Assembly: GCA_032353305.1 (NCBI GenBank)
Contig: JAUCNG010371927.1
Location: 1-11,505, forward strand
DNA from: Cephalothrix spiralis
Lineage: Eukaryota > Nemertea > Palaeonemertea > Archinemertea > Cephalotrichidae
DNA length: 11,505 nucleotides
Direction of reading: 5' to 3'
The position numbers and the translations under genes were made by a program. How positions within the stretch are numbered: the stretch's first letter is position 1; each line of letters begins with the position of its first letter. This document shows, piece by piece, positions 1 to 7,390 of this stretch. The notes beneath the pieces were generated by a model. The model ran no database searches and was not told the DNA's origin. It worked only from the letters and a program-made list of their open reading frames with translations.

Positions 1-58
1 TGGTGTAAAGCCATTTGTCTTTGCTGTTTTCATTATTTTTGAATAATTGATGTTTACA
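1..58 (+). repeat. Dispersed direct repeat A, copy 1
   Basis: This 58-base segment matches 1139-1197 in the same orientation, with 54 of 58 aligned bases identical and one one-base gap. The shared core includes CATTTGTCTTTGCTGT and TTCATTATTTTTGAATAA. Similarity stops abruptly after GATGTTTACA, so this is a true boundary of homology. It begins at the window edge and may extend further left. The family is not recognised. The two copies are 1.1 kb apart and could be ends of one element or two insertions. Confidence 0.8.
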
Positions 59-254
59 TGCTAGTCTAACTATAGACCAAATAGTCTATGGACGCCATTT
101 TTAATATTTTATTAGGTAATTTGGAAAGTAATAATATAAGTTAAGATACTTTGTTCAATACATCCTATTTAAATTCTACATTGAACTACAACTTACTGTA
201 CAATAGTCGCAATTAGAGACATTGTTTTGTCATTTTGTGTGTCGGTTGACTGAC

Positions 255-314
255 GGAGCACACGATATATCTGCTATTGAAGAGGATTAAAATAATTCCA
301 TTGCAATGGCAATC
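255..314 (+). repeat. Dispersed direct repeat B, copy 1
   Basis: Similar in the same orientation to 5595-5663. Shared blocks in order are AGCACAC, ATAT, GCTATT, AGGAT, AAAAT, ATTG and a final CAAT. The alignment needs several small gaps, so this is an old, diverged pair. No coding content and no terminal structure were found. Confidence 0.55.
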
Positions 315-391
315 AGTAGGCTGTGGGCAATAAGACTTAAGCCGGGACTTTACCTATCGAACTTAGAAGGGTAAATTATTTTCTTCGATGA

Positions 392-431
392 CCGATCTAT
401 ATCACTAAGAAGGTAGTTGCCTATAGATCGG
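392..431. repeat. Perfect 10-base hairpin
   Basis: CCGATCTATA at 392-401 is the exact reverse complement of TATAGATCGG at 422-431, with a 20-base loop. No promoter or terminator context is visible. It may be a remnant of a small foldback element. Confidence 0.6.
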
Positions 432-452
432 CAGAAATAGGTACTAAATACA

Positions 453-462
453 GGGGGGGGGG
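453..462 (+). repeat. G10 homopolymer run
   Basis: Ten consecutive G residues in an otherwise AT-rich stretch, followed by TAATGGAAAAAATTG. This is the longest G run in the window. It is likely to be length-variable and prone to sequencing error. Confidence 0.85.
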
Positions 463-685
463 TAATGGAAAAAATTGACATACGCCTGTATACACGTATG
501 CTGGCCCTTTGCTGGGGTGGGTTAGTATCTTTTTTTGTGGCTAAAACCATTGTTTCATGTTTTCCATTTTCTTCCTCCTTTTTTTTTACCATTTAGGCTT
601 TTAATTATATTTTTTTCCCATTATATAAGCACCATTTAAAAATTTAGTAACAAAACGGAGGAAAATGGCAAAAAATTGGGTGGGT

Positions 686-772
686 AGGAAAAAATTGGCG
701 CGTTGTGGAAAATATTGTTCCAAAAAATCTGGGCATCAGAAAAAAATTGCAACCGCGTGCAAAAAATAGGGA
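686..772 (+). repeat. Dispersed repeat C, copy 1 (inverted relative to 1506-1612)
   Basis: The reverse complement of this stretch aligns with 1506-1612. Shared blocks are TTTTTTGCAC.CGGT, CTGA.G..CAG.TTTTTTGG, and CAACGCGC followed by CCAATTTTTTCCT. The surrounding bases 655-840 alternate runs of A with GGGTGGG-type motifs and end in a C-rich CCCCCCTCCCT tract. The 69-codon plus-strand reading frame across it is low-complexity and is not proposed as a gene. Confidence 0.55.
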
Positions 773-1138
773 GTGGGTGGTCAAAAATAGAGTTGGTTGG
801 GACAAAAAGGCCTTTTTCCAATTTTTTTGATGACCCCCCTCCCTGCTTAATATGGCGCATTATCTCCCATTTCGTTTTTTTCGTAGTCGCAAAGAAAATA
901 TATATGGCATAATGTTTCTTGTAACGATCTTATTCTTACGAAACATTTATTCTAACTTTTGAAGCACTGCTTTATCTTGGAAATTTATTTCCCTTTTACC
1001 TAATTAGATATTCAAAATGGCGGACCGTTCTCATGAGCAAGACTTTTAAAGCAGCTCTGAATAATCCATTTGTCATAAAACAATGGGACAACAGCGATAA
1101 ATAAATATTATCTCTACTGTTGCCAAATGATTTAGAGA
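773..1138. other. Non-coding stretch without a recognisable gene
   Basis: AT-rich sequence with a C-rich tract near 834-845 and two ATGGCG motifs (849-857 and 1014-1022). Reading frames on both strands are short and unlike known proteins. Confidence 0.5.
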
Positions 1139-1197
1139 TGGTGAAAAGAACATTTGTCTTTGCTGTATTCATTATTTTTGAATAACTGATGTTTACA
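1139..1197 (+). repeat. Dispersed direct repeat A, copy 2
   Basis: Second copy of the segment at 1-58, in the same orientation, with four mismatches and one inserted A. It lies 40 bases before the left arm of the foldback-like segment at 1238. Copy 1 does not carry that arm after it, so the repeat is independent of the foldback or was separated from it. Confidence 0.8.
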
Positions 1198-1318
1198 AAC
1201 TCGACACTGTTCTTTTTATGTTTAATGCAAGGGCCAACTAAAGGAGGAAAATAAATACCATTTTCCTGATTCAATGTCAAATAAATACATGAAGTAGTAA
1301 CAGGACCACTTTCGAGAC

Positions 1319-1445
1319 GTGGGTGTCCAGAGGAAATGTCTTGAAAGTAAAGTTCTTGTCTCGATAATGGGTGGGTATCAAGATGCTTATGTCTTGAAAG
1401 TGTGTTCTTGTCTCGATAATGGGTGGTATCCAGAGAGTAATGTCA
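1319..1445 (+). repeat. Short tandem array, about 52-bp period
   Basis: About 2.3 units. Each begins with a GGGTGGGTAT or GTGGGTGTCC type block, then ATGTCTTGAAAGT, then TTCTTGTCTCGATAAT. The TCTCGATAAT block recurs at 1359-1368 and 1411-1420, and GTCTTGAAAG at 1338-1347 and 1391-1400. A reverse-orientation echo (CACTTTCAAGACACC) is found near 1858-1872. Confidence 0.75.
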
Positions 1446-1505
1446 GAAAAATGATGCAAAATGATAAAAAAAAACGGTTCATATTTTAAATAATTTATAC
1501 TCGTT

Positions 1506-1612
1506 CCCCCATTTTTTTGCACACGGTGTAAAAATTTGTTACAAAGTTTTCTGAGGTTCAGTTTTTTGGCAAAATTTTGCAAATTGTTTTCAACGCGCTC
1601 CAATTTTTTCCT
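1506..1612 (-). repeat. Dispersed repeat C, copy 2
   Basis: Reverse-orientation relative of 686-772, sharing TTTTTTGCAC, CGGT and CAACGCGC followed by CCAATTTTTTCCT. It runs straight into the 63-bp array that begins at 1618, so the array and this block may belong to one family. Confidence 0.55.
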
Positions 1613-1617
1613 AAAAA

Positions 1618-1815
1618 GGGTGGGTGTTTTTCTACCGGGGTCCGAAAAGTGAAAAAAATGTCAAATTATAGTGATTTTTGGGGTGGGTGTTTTTTAACCC
1701 TTGTCTGAAAAGTGAAATTAAATGTCAAGTTAGTGATGGTTTAGAGTGGGTGTTTTGGGGTGATGTCTGCGAAGTGACGGTAATGTCAAGTTAGTGAAGG
1801 GGTGGTGGGTCACAT
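1618..1815 (+). repeat. Short tandem array, about 63-bp period
   Basis: Three units start at 1618, 1681 and about 1744, with a partial fourth at 1801. Each has GGGTGGGTGTTTT, then a GTC[CT]G-AAAAGTGA block (GTCTGCGAAGTGA in the third), then AATGTCAA.TTAGTGA. The third unit is shorter (about 57 bp) and more diverged. The G-rich start resembles those of the 52-bp array and of 10222-10327. Confidence 0.75.
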
Positions 1816-1897
1816 TGTAAGATTTCAAAAACTTCACTTCGGTGACGTTGGTGCCTGCACTTTCAAGACACCTCCCCCCCTCCCTTCCTGGTAGTAA

Positions 1898-2008
1898 CAT
1901 GAAACTTATACCAAAATATTTCTCATCATCGAAATTGAATTTTTTCAAAAACAACTAAATGATTGTGAAGGCGATTTTAATAATGAATATTTTGGTATAA
2001 GTTTCATG
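1898..2008. mobile_element. 111-bp inverted-repeat unit (MITE-like)
   Basis: A perfect 23-base inverted repeat: 1898-1920 starts CATGAAACTTATACC, and 1986-2008 ends in its reverse complement. The 65-base centre has no reading frame. No convincing target-site duplication flanks it. It sits inside the right half of the foldback-like segment 1238-2078, so it may be a nested insertion or an inner arm of that segment. Confidence 0.65.
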
Positions 2009-2078
2009 ATTCTGCTTTTGATATAAATGAAAATATATGACTTTGAAGCAGGAAATGGTATTTATTTTCCTCCTTTAG

Positions 2079-2430
2079 GGTCTGCTTTTAGTCTTTTATT
2101 GGTTTAGTTTGATTACTGTCCCTAAGAGGGCCACGGAAGCTTTGTTTTACGGCAGTTTTAATCAGGTTTATTTACTAGCAAACCTCACAGGAAATACAAA
2201 AGTAGATTTATACACACAGCAGTTTTCACTGTTTAGTTTTCAGAAAAATCAAGGGGCCGCGAGAGAATTATGTCTTAATTAAAAAATCGAATTTGCACTA
2301 TTCTCTAGATATTTAGATGAAAGTTATAGAATATAGAATCTATTTATGCCATTTTAAATTTGGAATATATGATTAAGGCAGGGGACCAGTCTATGCACTA
2401 GTCTATCTGTTCATGATATCACATATTGAA
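2079..2430. other. Non-coding stretch
   Basis: No gene, RNA gene or clear repeat was seen. The stretch is AT-rich, with a few short purine-rich runs and a GGGGCCGCGAGAG patch near 2254-2266. Confidence 0.4.
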
Positions 2431-2566
2431 AGCAGCATTTAGTTATCTTCGCGGGAACGAGGTTGCAACGCTGAGCGATAATAGGGGAAGGTCACCAGTA
2501 CAAAAGGATCCAAATTATTGCCAATTGTAGCCTTGTTCCCGAAGATTACTAAACCGAAATGCTGCT
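2431..2566. mobile_element. 136-bp MITE-like element with AGCAGCATTT termini
   Basis: AGCAGCATTT at 2431-2440 pairs with AAATGCTGCT at 2557-2566. Inward, AGTTATCTTCGCGGGAACGA matches the reverse complement of the right arm, apart from five extra bases on the right arm, two extra bases on the left and a few mismatches, for about 35 bases. The interior carries AAAAGGATCC. No transposase is encoded. GGGAACGAGGTTGCA at 2453-2467 recurs in reverse complement at 7784-7798 (14 of 15 bases). Target-site duplications are not evident. Confidence 0.7.
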
Positions 2567-2616
2567 TAATCTTTAAGTATTAGGCATTAAGTGCAATAGT
2601 TTCTAGTAAACAGCTT

Positions 2617-2638
2617 TGAAAATAAACGCACTAAGGCG
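2617..2638 (+). repeat. Fragment resembling the end of the SINE-like repeat
   Basis: AAAATAAACGC followed by AAGGCG resembles 9233-9255, the right edge of the second SINE-like copy. It is short, so chance similarity cannot be excluded. Confidence 0.3.
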
Positions 2639-2645
2639 TTTTTAT

Positions 2646-2663
2646 GCAGCATTTAGTAAATCT
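2646..2663 (+). repeat. Extra terminus of the AGCAGCATTT element
   Basis: GCAGCATTTAGTAAATCT repeats the left end of the element at 2431 (GCAGCATTTAGTTATCT) about 215 bases away. It has no matching second arm nearby and looks like a solo end or truncated copy. Confidence 0.45.
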
Positions 2664-2986
2664 CCTCTTAAATGGCTTTATTCTATTCTGCGCGATCGGT
2701 TCCGATTTTGAGCAGTTTTGACAACAATATGGCGGCGGAGTTACTAACTCAGATAAGCTTTCGTAGAGCGGGTACCCACGATTTTAGCTTACGTCAATAA
2801 TCCAAAATTGCGTATGCGACAAAAGATTGGACAATGCTGAACAAATCATCATCATTTTAGGGAGCCACGAAACCTAAATTTCTTATGTTTGCATTATGAA
2901 AACTACATAAGTTAGTAAGATTTATAATTTAAAATAGCGGTATCTCGGGAAATCCTTTTTTAATTTCTTAACTCTGCATAAAAGAT
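2664..2986. other. Non-coding stretch with a YY1-like motif
   Basis: No gene was seen. AATATGGCGGC at 2726-2736 resembles the binding core of the zinc-finger factor YY1 (ATGGCGGC). A small palindrome GAGTTA-C-TAACTC follows at 2738-2750. Function is not shown. Confidence 0.3.
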
Positions 2987-3023
2987 ACCATATTTGTCTC
3001 CATATTATGGAGACAAAGATGGT
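2987..3023. repeat. Near-perfect 18-base-arm hairpin with a 1-base spacer
   Basis: Arms 2987-3004 and 3006-3023 are reverse complements at 17 of 18 positions, separated by a single T. The inner part is TTTGTCTCCATA against TATGGAGACAAA. Such a tight palindrome can extrude as a cruciform, and may be the joined ends of a small element. Confidence 0.75.
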
Positions 3024-3036
3024 GTTTAAAGTGTTT

Positions 3037-3335
3037 CGACTCAATCTTATCTATAAGTACCCTTGGTTCACTTAGGTTCGTTTCTTGCTGCTGATGAACC
3101 ATAATTAATTTTTATTCAGTTTTTGTTTTACCTTGTTGGGTTGTTACCATTGACCCTTGGTTTAGTAGTCCATCGCCTTATATCCACTAGCTGGTTGATT
3201 GTTGATATAGTATCGATTGCACTTGTTATATTGTAAACTACACTGCTATTGGCCTATTGCACCAGCATATAAATTTTCAAAGAGTAACAGAGGTAATTAT
3301 TAGAGAAACCTATCTCAAAATAAAAGATCTACTCA
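3037..3335 (-). mobile_element. tRNA-derived SINE-like repeat, copy 1
   Basis: Aligns along its length with 8872-9250. Read on the minus strand, about 3200 down to 3141, it shows AGTGGATATAAGGCG then ATGGACTACTAAACCAAGGG. This resembles the D-arm and anticodon arm of eukaryotic tRNA-Ser/Leu (AGTGGTTAAGGCGATGGACT). The B-box position is decayed here (GGTAACAACC). Shared flanking blocks are ATTGTAAACTAC, ATTGGC and CAGCATAT near 3230-3277, and AAAATAAA near 3316-3323. No protein is encoded; such elements depend on a partner LINE. Confidence 0.65.
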
Positions 3336-3920
3336 GGATAATGTAAAAACACATCTGATGGCACATTTATGGCATACTTATATGTCTGAATTTCTATAAA
3401 AATAAACGACTTTTTTCTTCAACTTTCTGTTTTATGCGTCTCAAGTTGTTCTCCCTACCTTCTGTGCATCATGTTATAAGTGCTCTTCATGCATAATTGA
3501 CAATATTAAACCACGCTGTATCACCACCTACAAGAATGAATGTTGTTATTTGAAAATGAATTAGTTTATCACATGACTTGAATCAGTAATAAAAAGACTG
3601 TACTCGTATACATTTCTGAATGGAAAGACACACCATTTATTGTTGAATTTGTATGCTTCTAGTGAAAAAAACTTGCTAGAGGTAAAATTTATCTTAGCAA
3701 TTCCAGGGAGCGAGGTTTTTAGAGTTTTCATCCGGCTAAATTCAAAATTTTGAGTATAGTGACCCTTGGTAACCCATAGAATAGTGAATCGATTAGCGTA
3801 TTGGAACACTTGGTTGCAATTAAATATTTAAAATGGCGCTCTTAAATGCGACCAATTATACCAGTTAAGAATTCTACTAGAATGTTGTACATTAATCATA
3901 TTATGCAACATCAGTGTAGA
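3336..3920. other. Non-coding stretch
   Basis: No convincing gene. An 82-codon minus-strand reading frame (3561-3809) is open but rich in Phe, Asn and Lys, as expected for AT-rich DNA, and matches no family I know. TCAAAATTTTGA near 3750-3761 is a perfect palindrome, and GACCCTTGGT at 3761-3770 echoes a SINE motif. An AAAATGGCG motif lies at 3830-3838. Confidence 0.4.
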
Positions 3921-3927
3921 GGGTATT

Positions 3928-3958
3928 GAGGTACTTTAATATGCTGCATTAATACCTC
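3928..3958. repeat. Short hairpin
   Basis: GAGGTACTTTAAT at 3928-3940 pairs imperfectly with ATTAATACCTC at 3948-3958 around a 7-base loop. The outer six pairs are perfect. It may be part of a diverged small element, because GGGTATT before it has a weak reverse-complement match in AATACCCCC near 4034-4042. Confidence 0.4.
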
Positions 3959-3970
3959 CGCCAATAATAG

Positions 3971-3978
3971 TGACGTCA
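3971..3978. promoter_or_regulatory. CRE-like TGACGTCA octamer
   Basis: A perfect TGACGTCA palindrome, the consensus for CREB/ATF bZIP factors. A second one is at 8749-8756. No neighbouring promoter or gene start is visible, so regulatory use is only possible. Confidence 0.3.
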
Positions 3979-4500
3979 TCAGAATAATCAGATTGCTCTT
4001 TCTGCAGTTATTCATTTTGCACAATATCACTTTAATACCCCCTTTATTAGTTTGCCCCTCTAGTGCTGTCTGAGACTAACGCCACCTTTTCCCCTCAAGC
4101 GGGGAACTCTTTCTTCCTAAATTCGTAGCGGGTTATACCCTCATCAGGGACTTGTGCATTATGTTTAAACTTAATATCAATAGTTTGATGTTGTTTGAAC
4201 TGCATTTAGTTTGACCTTTCTTTTAAGACCCTACATGGCCCATATTTGCGGACCTGTCCGCCAACACCCAAATGACTGTCCGTGCTAAGCAATTTCAAAA
4301 AAGCAATTTGGGACACTAGAAACAGTGCTGTTTTTGACAATTCAATAGTGACCTTTGATGCTTTTAAATCACGTTTTATTAATAGGCTAAAGATTGAATT
4401 AGAAACAATAATATAAGAACCAATTTGAAATTTTTAAAAATAAATATAGATTTAATAACATTAATTATGATGAACAAAATGAGAAGGTAGTGATGATGTG
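3979..4500. other. Non-coding stretch
   Basis: No gene was seen. Small palindromes are present: CCCC-TCAAGC-GGGG near 4092-4105 and GCGGAC-CT-GTCCGC at 4248-4261. The rest is AT-rich without recognised repeats. Confidence 0.4.
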
Positions 4501-4607
4501 ATATACTCCTAAGTTCTCTTTCGTTGATTCATTTTTTTTTTAGAATTTTAATTTTTCATACAATAACAACCTTTAAAATGAGACCGGGAAAACTCAGGAG
4601 TATTATA
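4501..4607. mobile_element. About 107-bp MITE-like element
   Basis: The left arm, ATATACTCCTAAGTT at 4501-4515, matches the reverse complement of AACTCAGGAGTATTATAT at 4591-4608 with one mismatch and a small gap. The centre has a T9 run and TTAATTTTTCATA, with GAAAAATTC just outside the right arm. No coding capacity and no clear target duplication. Confidence 0.55.
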
Positions 4608-5594
4608 TATGAAAAATTCTTTTTGCAATCAAGCCCAAAGCAAAGAGGTTATGTAAAAGGGCCGTGTAATTTTATGTAATAAAGGATATATGTCAAAAAG
4701 AAAGAAAGCTAAATGATATTTAGCGGATTTGAATTTGGCACTACTTCCCGAATGCGCAGAATCAGATTGGTACGCATTTATCAGAGTGTGATAAGGCTTC
4801 TTGGTTCTTATTGTGTGTTGTTCCTTAAGACATTACAGATACCACATTTATCACTCGAGTGCAATCATTTTGAGATTTCATCCCTGATTTCGTTTGTTAG
4901 CCCAGGTTAGACTTCTGAATATATCACGTATATCGCTTTTGGTATCTTTGGGAATAAAAAATGACCAACTATCTGATAAAATATCTTCCGTATCAGTTAC
5001 ATTTACATATATCTCCTCATTTTGAAGTATTGGATCTCAAATTGAATTTGTTAACACTGAATTGCTAATACAGGTTTTCTGATGTATTTTAGGGACCTTA
5101 AAATGTCTTTTGGAACTAATTTTGATTCATTGTCCGTCCGAAACGATTTCTGACTCCCTAGGCGCCAAATCCCCGACTGTTATCGCAATGTTATCATGCT
5201 GTATAAAATAGTGTTATTAATAGTGGGAAGTCGACTTAAATAGATGGACAAAATGGCGTTGAGAGATTTTCTAATAGCAGGGGAGACTTATTTATTTCCA
5301 TGGTGCAAAGTTAGGAGATAAAATGAGATTACGAAGATATATTAGAAAACTCGCGGGACCACTTAGTATAAGTAAGAATGTCTTAGGGTAGTTAATTATT
5401 TTCTTATCTTACATGTAGCTTCCTAAAATCAACTTATAGAGCTATAATAATTTATGGGCAAATGAAAGAAAAGACACTGAATTTGGCTTTATGTAGGTAG
5501 AACATGCAATAAAACGCAAAAACCTCGGACACAGGAACAACACACATATACTTTAAATTCTCGACTTTATTTGTCTTCGAGTGAAGTGATATCG
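4608..5594. other. Long non-coding stretch
   Basis: Nearly 1 kb with no gene I can support. A 65-codon plus-strand frame (4713-4910) has no recognisable domain. It includes an AAAATGGCG motif at 5250-5258 and AT-rich filler. It may be intronic or intergenic; no splice pair stands out. Confidence 0.45.
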
Positions 5595-5663
5595 GGAAGC
5601 ACACATAATATATTCGCTATTCAATAGGATCAAAATGAATCTATTGAACATTGTGGTGACAAT
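5595..5663 (+). repeat. Dispersed direct repeat B, copy 2
   Basis: Diverged same-orientation relative of 255-314, anchored by AGCACAC at 5598-5604, GCTATT, AGGAT.AAAAT and GACAAT. Sequence on either side is unrelated between the copies. Confidence 0.55.
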
Positions 5664-5999
5664 GCTCTCTCGTCAAAATGTAGATTTTAAGAATGATAGC
5701 TGAGAGAAATATACGTTTTCCGAAATACACTTTAATTTGTAGGCCTATATAAAATTGAAGATATCGAGCTTATTGGACGTAACAGTTTTGAATCTCGCCA
5801 ATATAGCGCTACCTTAGTATACGAAGGTCCGTATCGCCATCCAACACCCCCGCCGCGGAAAGTGTTGTCTCTCGATCTAAGATTATGGGTATTGTAGGCC
5901 GGGATCAGACATTTGTACCCCAATGTAATAAAGCACCACCTGGTGGTCCTTTTATACACTATAGGGTACAGCTGTATTGCGAGAATTGTGTTGCATAAT
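5664..5999. other. Non-coding stretch with a GC-richer patch and palindromes
   Basis: Positions 5790-5960 are richer in G+C than the surroundings (CACCCCCGCCGCGG near 5845-5858). They contain a near-palindrome, CCTTAGTATACGAAGG at 5812-5827, and a perfect ACCACC-T-GGTGGT at 5935-5947. The overlapping 75-codon minus-strand frame has no known motif. The patch could be a small unrecognised repeat. Confidence 0.35.
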
Positions 6000-6062
6000 G
6001 TTGCATAATATTATCAAAATAAAGGCAGTGCTGACAATATTGCCTTCATTTTGATATGCAAC
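6000..6062. repeat. Hairpin of about 22-base arms
   Basis: The right arm 6041-6062 (TGCCTTCATTTTGATATGCA plus AC) pairs with 6000-6027. One mismatch and a 6-base insertion in the left arm are needed, and a 13-base loop separates them. GTTGCATAAT is also tandemly repeated at the left edge (5990-6009). A small foldback unit is likely. Confidence 0.65.
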
Positions 6063-6176
6063 AATCCATAAGTCCTATAATGGATTTCTGACTCCAAACC
6101 CATTAAGAGGGGCTGCCAAAACCGCTAAGGCAAAAGTGGAGGAGGGGGCGCTGGGGTAAGACAAACACGATTACAA
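6042..6176 (+). repeat. Direct repeat D, copy 1
   Basis: Shares with 6384-6519, in order: CCTTCATTTTGATAT, GGGGCTGCC, a G-rich block (GGAGG.GGGGG), and ACACGATTA. Spacing between blocks is conserved within about 5 bases, which argues for a real old duplication about 340 bp apart. No coding content. Confidence 0.6.
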
Positions 6177-6320
6177 TGCTTTAGAAATGTGTCAATTGCC
6201 ACTCTGTAGAGCGGTGTGGAGAAAAACCCTGCAGACTATATATTTCTGGAAAGGTTATTTAAAATAATGCTGATCTTTTAAGCAGTCTTGCAACACATGC
6301 AGCTAACTTATATAGTGCAT

Positions 6321-6337
6321 AAAATGGCCGCCATTTT
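6321..6337. repeat. AAAATGGC-C-GCCATTTT palindrome
   Basis: A perfect 8-base-arm palindrome with one central base. Each arm carries the ATGGC core; the minus-strand arm extends to AAAATGGCGG, a YY1-like site. It lies just before direct repeat D copy 2. Confidence 0.6.
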
Positions 6338-6383
6338 AGCAGGACTAATGAAATTATACTTCGAACGCGCTATGGACATTCCT

Positions 6384-6519
6384 ACCTTCATTTTGATATA
6401 CATTAATCAATGTAAGCGAACACTTTTCGACACCTTATTTGGGGGCTGCCGCACTCCTGGGGAAAGTTGAAAGGAGGGTAGGGGGATTGGGTTCGGGTAC
6501 GACATATACACGATTATAA
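6384..6519 (+). repeat. Direct repeat D, copy 2
   Basis: Second copy of 6042-6176, with the same block order. The 60-codon reading frame at 6288-6470 runs through both this copy and the preceding palindrome and is not conserved in copy 1, so it is not proposed as a gene. Confidence 0.6.
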
Positions 6520-6869
6520 CACAGTATAAAAGGGAACTTTTGCGTTGTTATCAACTTTGTAGTTTTATCGGGCGCTGTAACATTTTAAATGATGGATTTT
6601 CGATAACGACAGACATTTATATGTCTGTGACATTCTGCACTAGAAAGTAGTCATAAATTCCACAACCTTTCATTTGACGTTGTCCCTAAGAATTATGGGA
6701 TTTTATTTGAATATTCTAGTCACCGTTGCGCAAGTGTTTTGATGATAAATTGTGTTAGGAGTAATGAATCGCTTCGATTAAAAAATTAGAAACTATCCGT
6801 AACATAATGTTCTACTAAATTGAATACTGTCTAGCTGATATGTATCAGGTTATTTCCAGAATTGGAATG
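6520..6869. other. Non-coding stretch with one perfect small hairpin
   Basis: No gene was seen. ACAGACAT-TTAT-ATGTCTGT at 6609-6628 is a perfect 8-base stem with a 4-base loop. The rest is AT-rich filler. Confidence 0.45.
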
Positions 6870-6945
6870 AAAAAAATGTATCGGGCCCGGATTCGAACGC
6901 TCGATCTTCAAATCCGATGCAGGTCGCTTTTAAAAACGCTCGAAA
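6870..6945 (-). mobile_element. tRNA-derived SINE fragment
   Basis: On the minus strand, GTTCGAATCC at 6889-6898 matches the RNA polymerase III B-box (GGTTCGANTCC) except at its first base. Upstream of it, CGAGCGTTTTTAAAAGCGAC resembles a degraded tRNA-Ser/Leu A-box region (CGAGCGGTTAAAGCGAC). A short T-rich tail follows (CATTTTTTTC). The arms do not fold into an intact cloverleaf, so it is not a working tRNA gene. It may relate to the repeats at 3037 and 8872, since ATTGTTACTGCGCAGCGATT at 7274-7293 echoes their upstream block. Confidence 0.5.
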
Positions 6946-7115
6946 ATAATTCGCAATCTTGACGCTATTGCAAGTATTGGTCTTTACCACACATCTATTA
7001 GTCCAATATGAACTTATTTTACGGTCAGATTCTTTACACGTATAGTTTTATTACGGAAACCTGTACTAGTACCGATCTCGTCCATATTAATTGATCTTAA
7101 TTAGCGCGGATAAAT

Positions 7116-7171
7116 TTCTGGTACTTGTTTTTGCGCGGAGTAAATTGACCAAACCGCTGCGCGTACCAGAA
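7116..7171. repeat. Hairpin with a 9-base perfect outer stem
   Basis: TTCTGGTAC at 7116-7124 pairs with GTACCAGAA at 7163-7171. GCGCGG at 7133-7138 can pair further in with the CCGCTGCGC region. GCGCGGATAAATT at 7104-7115 also repeats directly as GCGCGGAGTAAATT at 7133-7146. Confidence 0.6.
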
Positions 7172-7390
7172 CTTGTCCAAAAAAATACCGGATTCCAAGG
7201 TGTCCATTTATATTATAATATTGGGTATTGCATGTAATAATTAATAATTGGCTCGCTACGTCATTAGGTTTAGATTGTTACTGCGCAGCGATTGGCGCTT
7301 TATTCGTCAAGATAAAAACATAAAAAAATATGAGGGAGAAAGTGGGAAATTTGTTTTTTATCTTTTTGTCCATGATCAAATGACGAGCTC

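Larger units (their letters stand above)
1238..2078. mobile_element. Foldback-like segment bounded by inverted repeats
   Basis: The 24 bases at 1238-1261 (core AAAGGAGGAAAATAAATACC) are a perfect reverse complement of 2055-2078. The match continues inward as TTCCTG.TTCAA with one extra T on the left, giving arms of about 36 bases. Between them lie two short tandem arrays, repeat C copy 2 and a nested inverted-repeat unit. No transposase reading frame is present, so it would be a non-autonomous element. No clear target-site duplication was found. It could instead be two opposite insertions of one terminal sequence. Confidence 0.55.

Noticed and set aside
703-912. 69-codon plus-strand frame
   Set aside because: Lies on repeat C and A/T-run-rich sequence; no protein similarity recognised.
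1-1197. LTRs of a retrotransposon
   Set aside because: The repeats are only 58 bases, there is no primer-binding site or polypurine tract pattern, and no gag or pol reading frame lies between them.
1319-1815. CRISPR array
   Set aside because: Units are contiguous tandem repeats without unique spacers, and the context is eukaryotic.
3561-3809. 82-codon minus-strand open frame
   Set aside because: Composition (Phe, Asn, Lys, Ser) is what AT-rich random sequence gives; no domain and no splice-like borders were recognised.
5732-5959. 75-codon minus-strand frame over the GC-richer patch
   Set aside because: No recognisable motif; the patch looks more like a small repeat with palindromes.
6870-6945. 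Functional tRNA gene on the minus strand
   Set aside because: The B-box is good, but the T-stem and acceptor stem do not pair and the A-box is decayed, so it is a SINE or pseudo-tRNA fragment.
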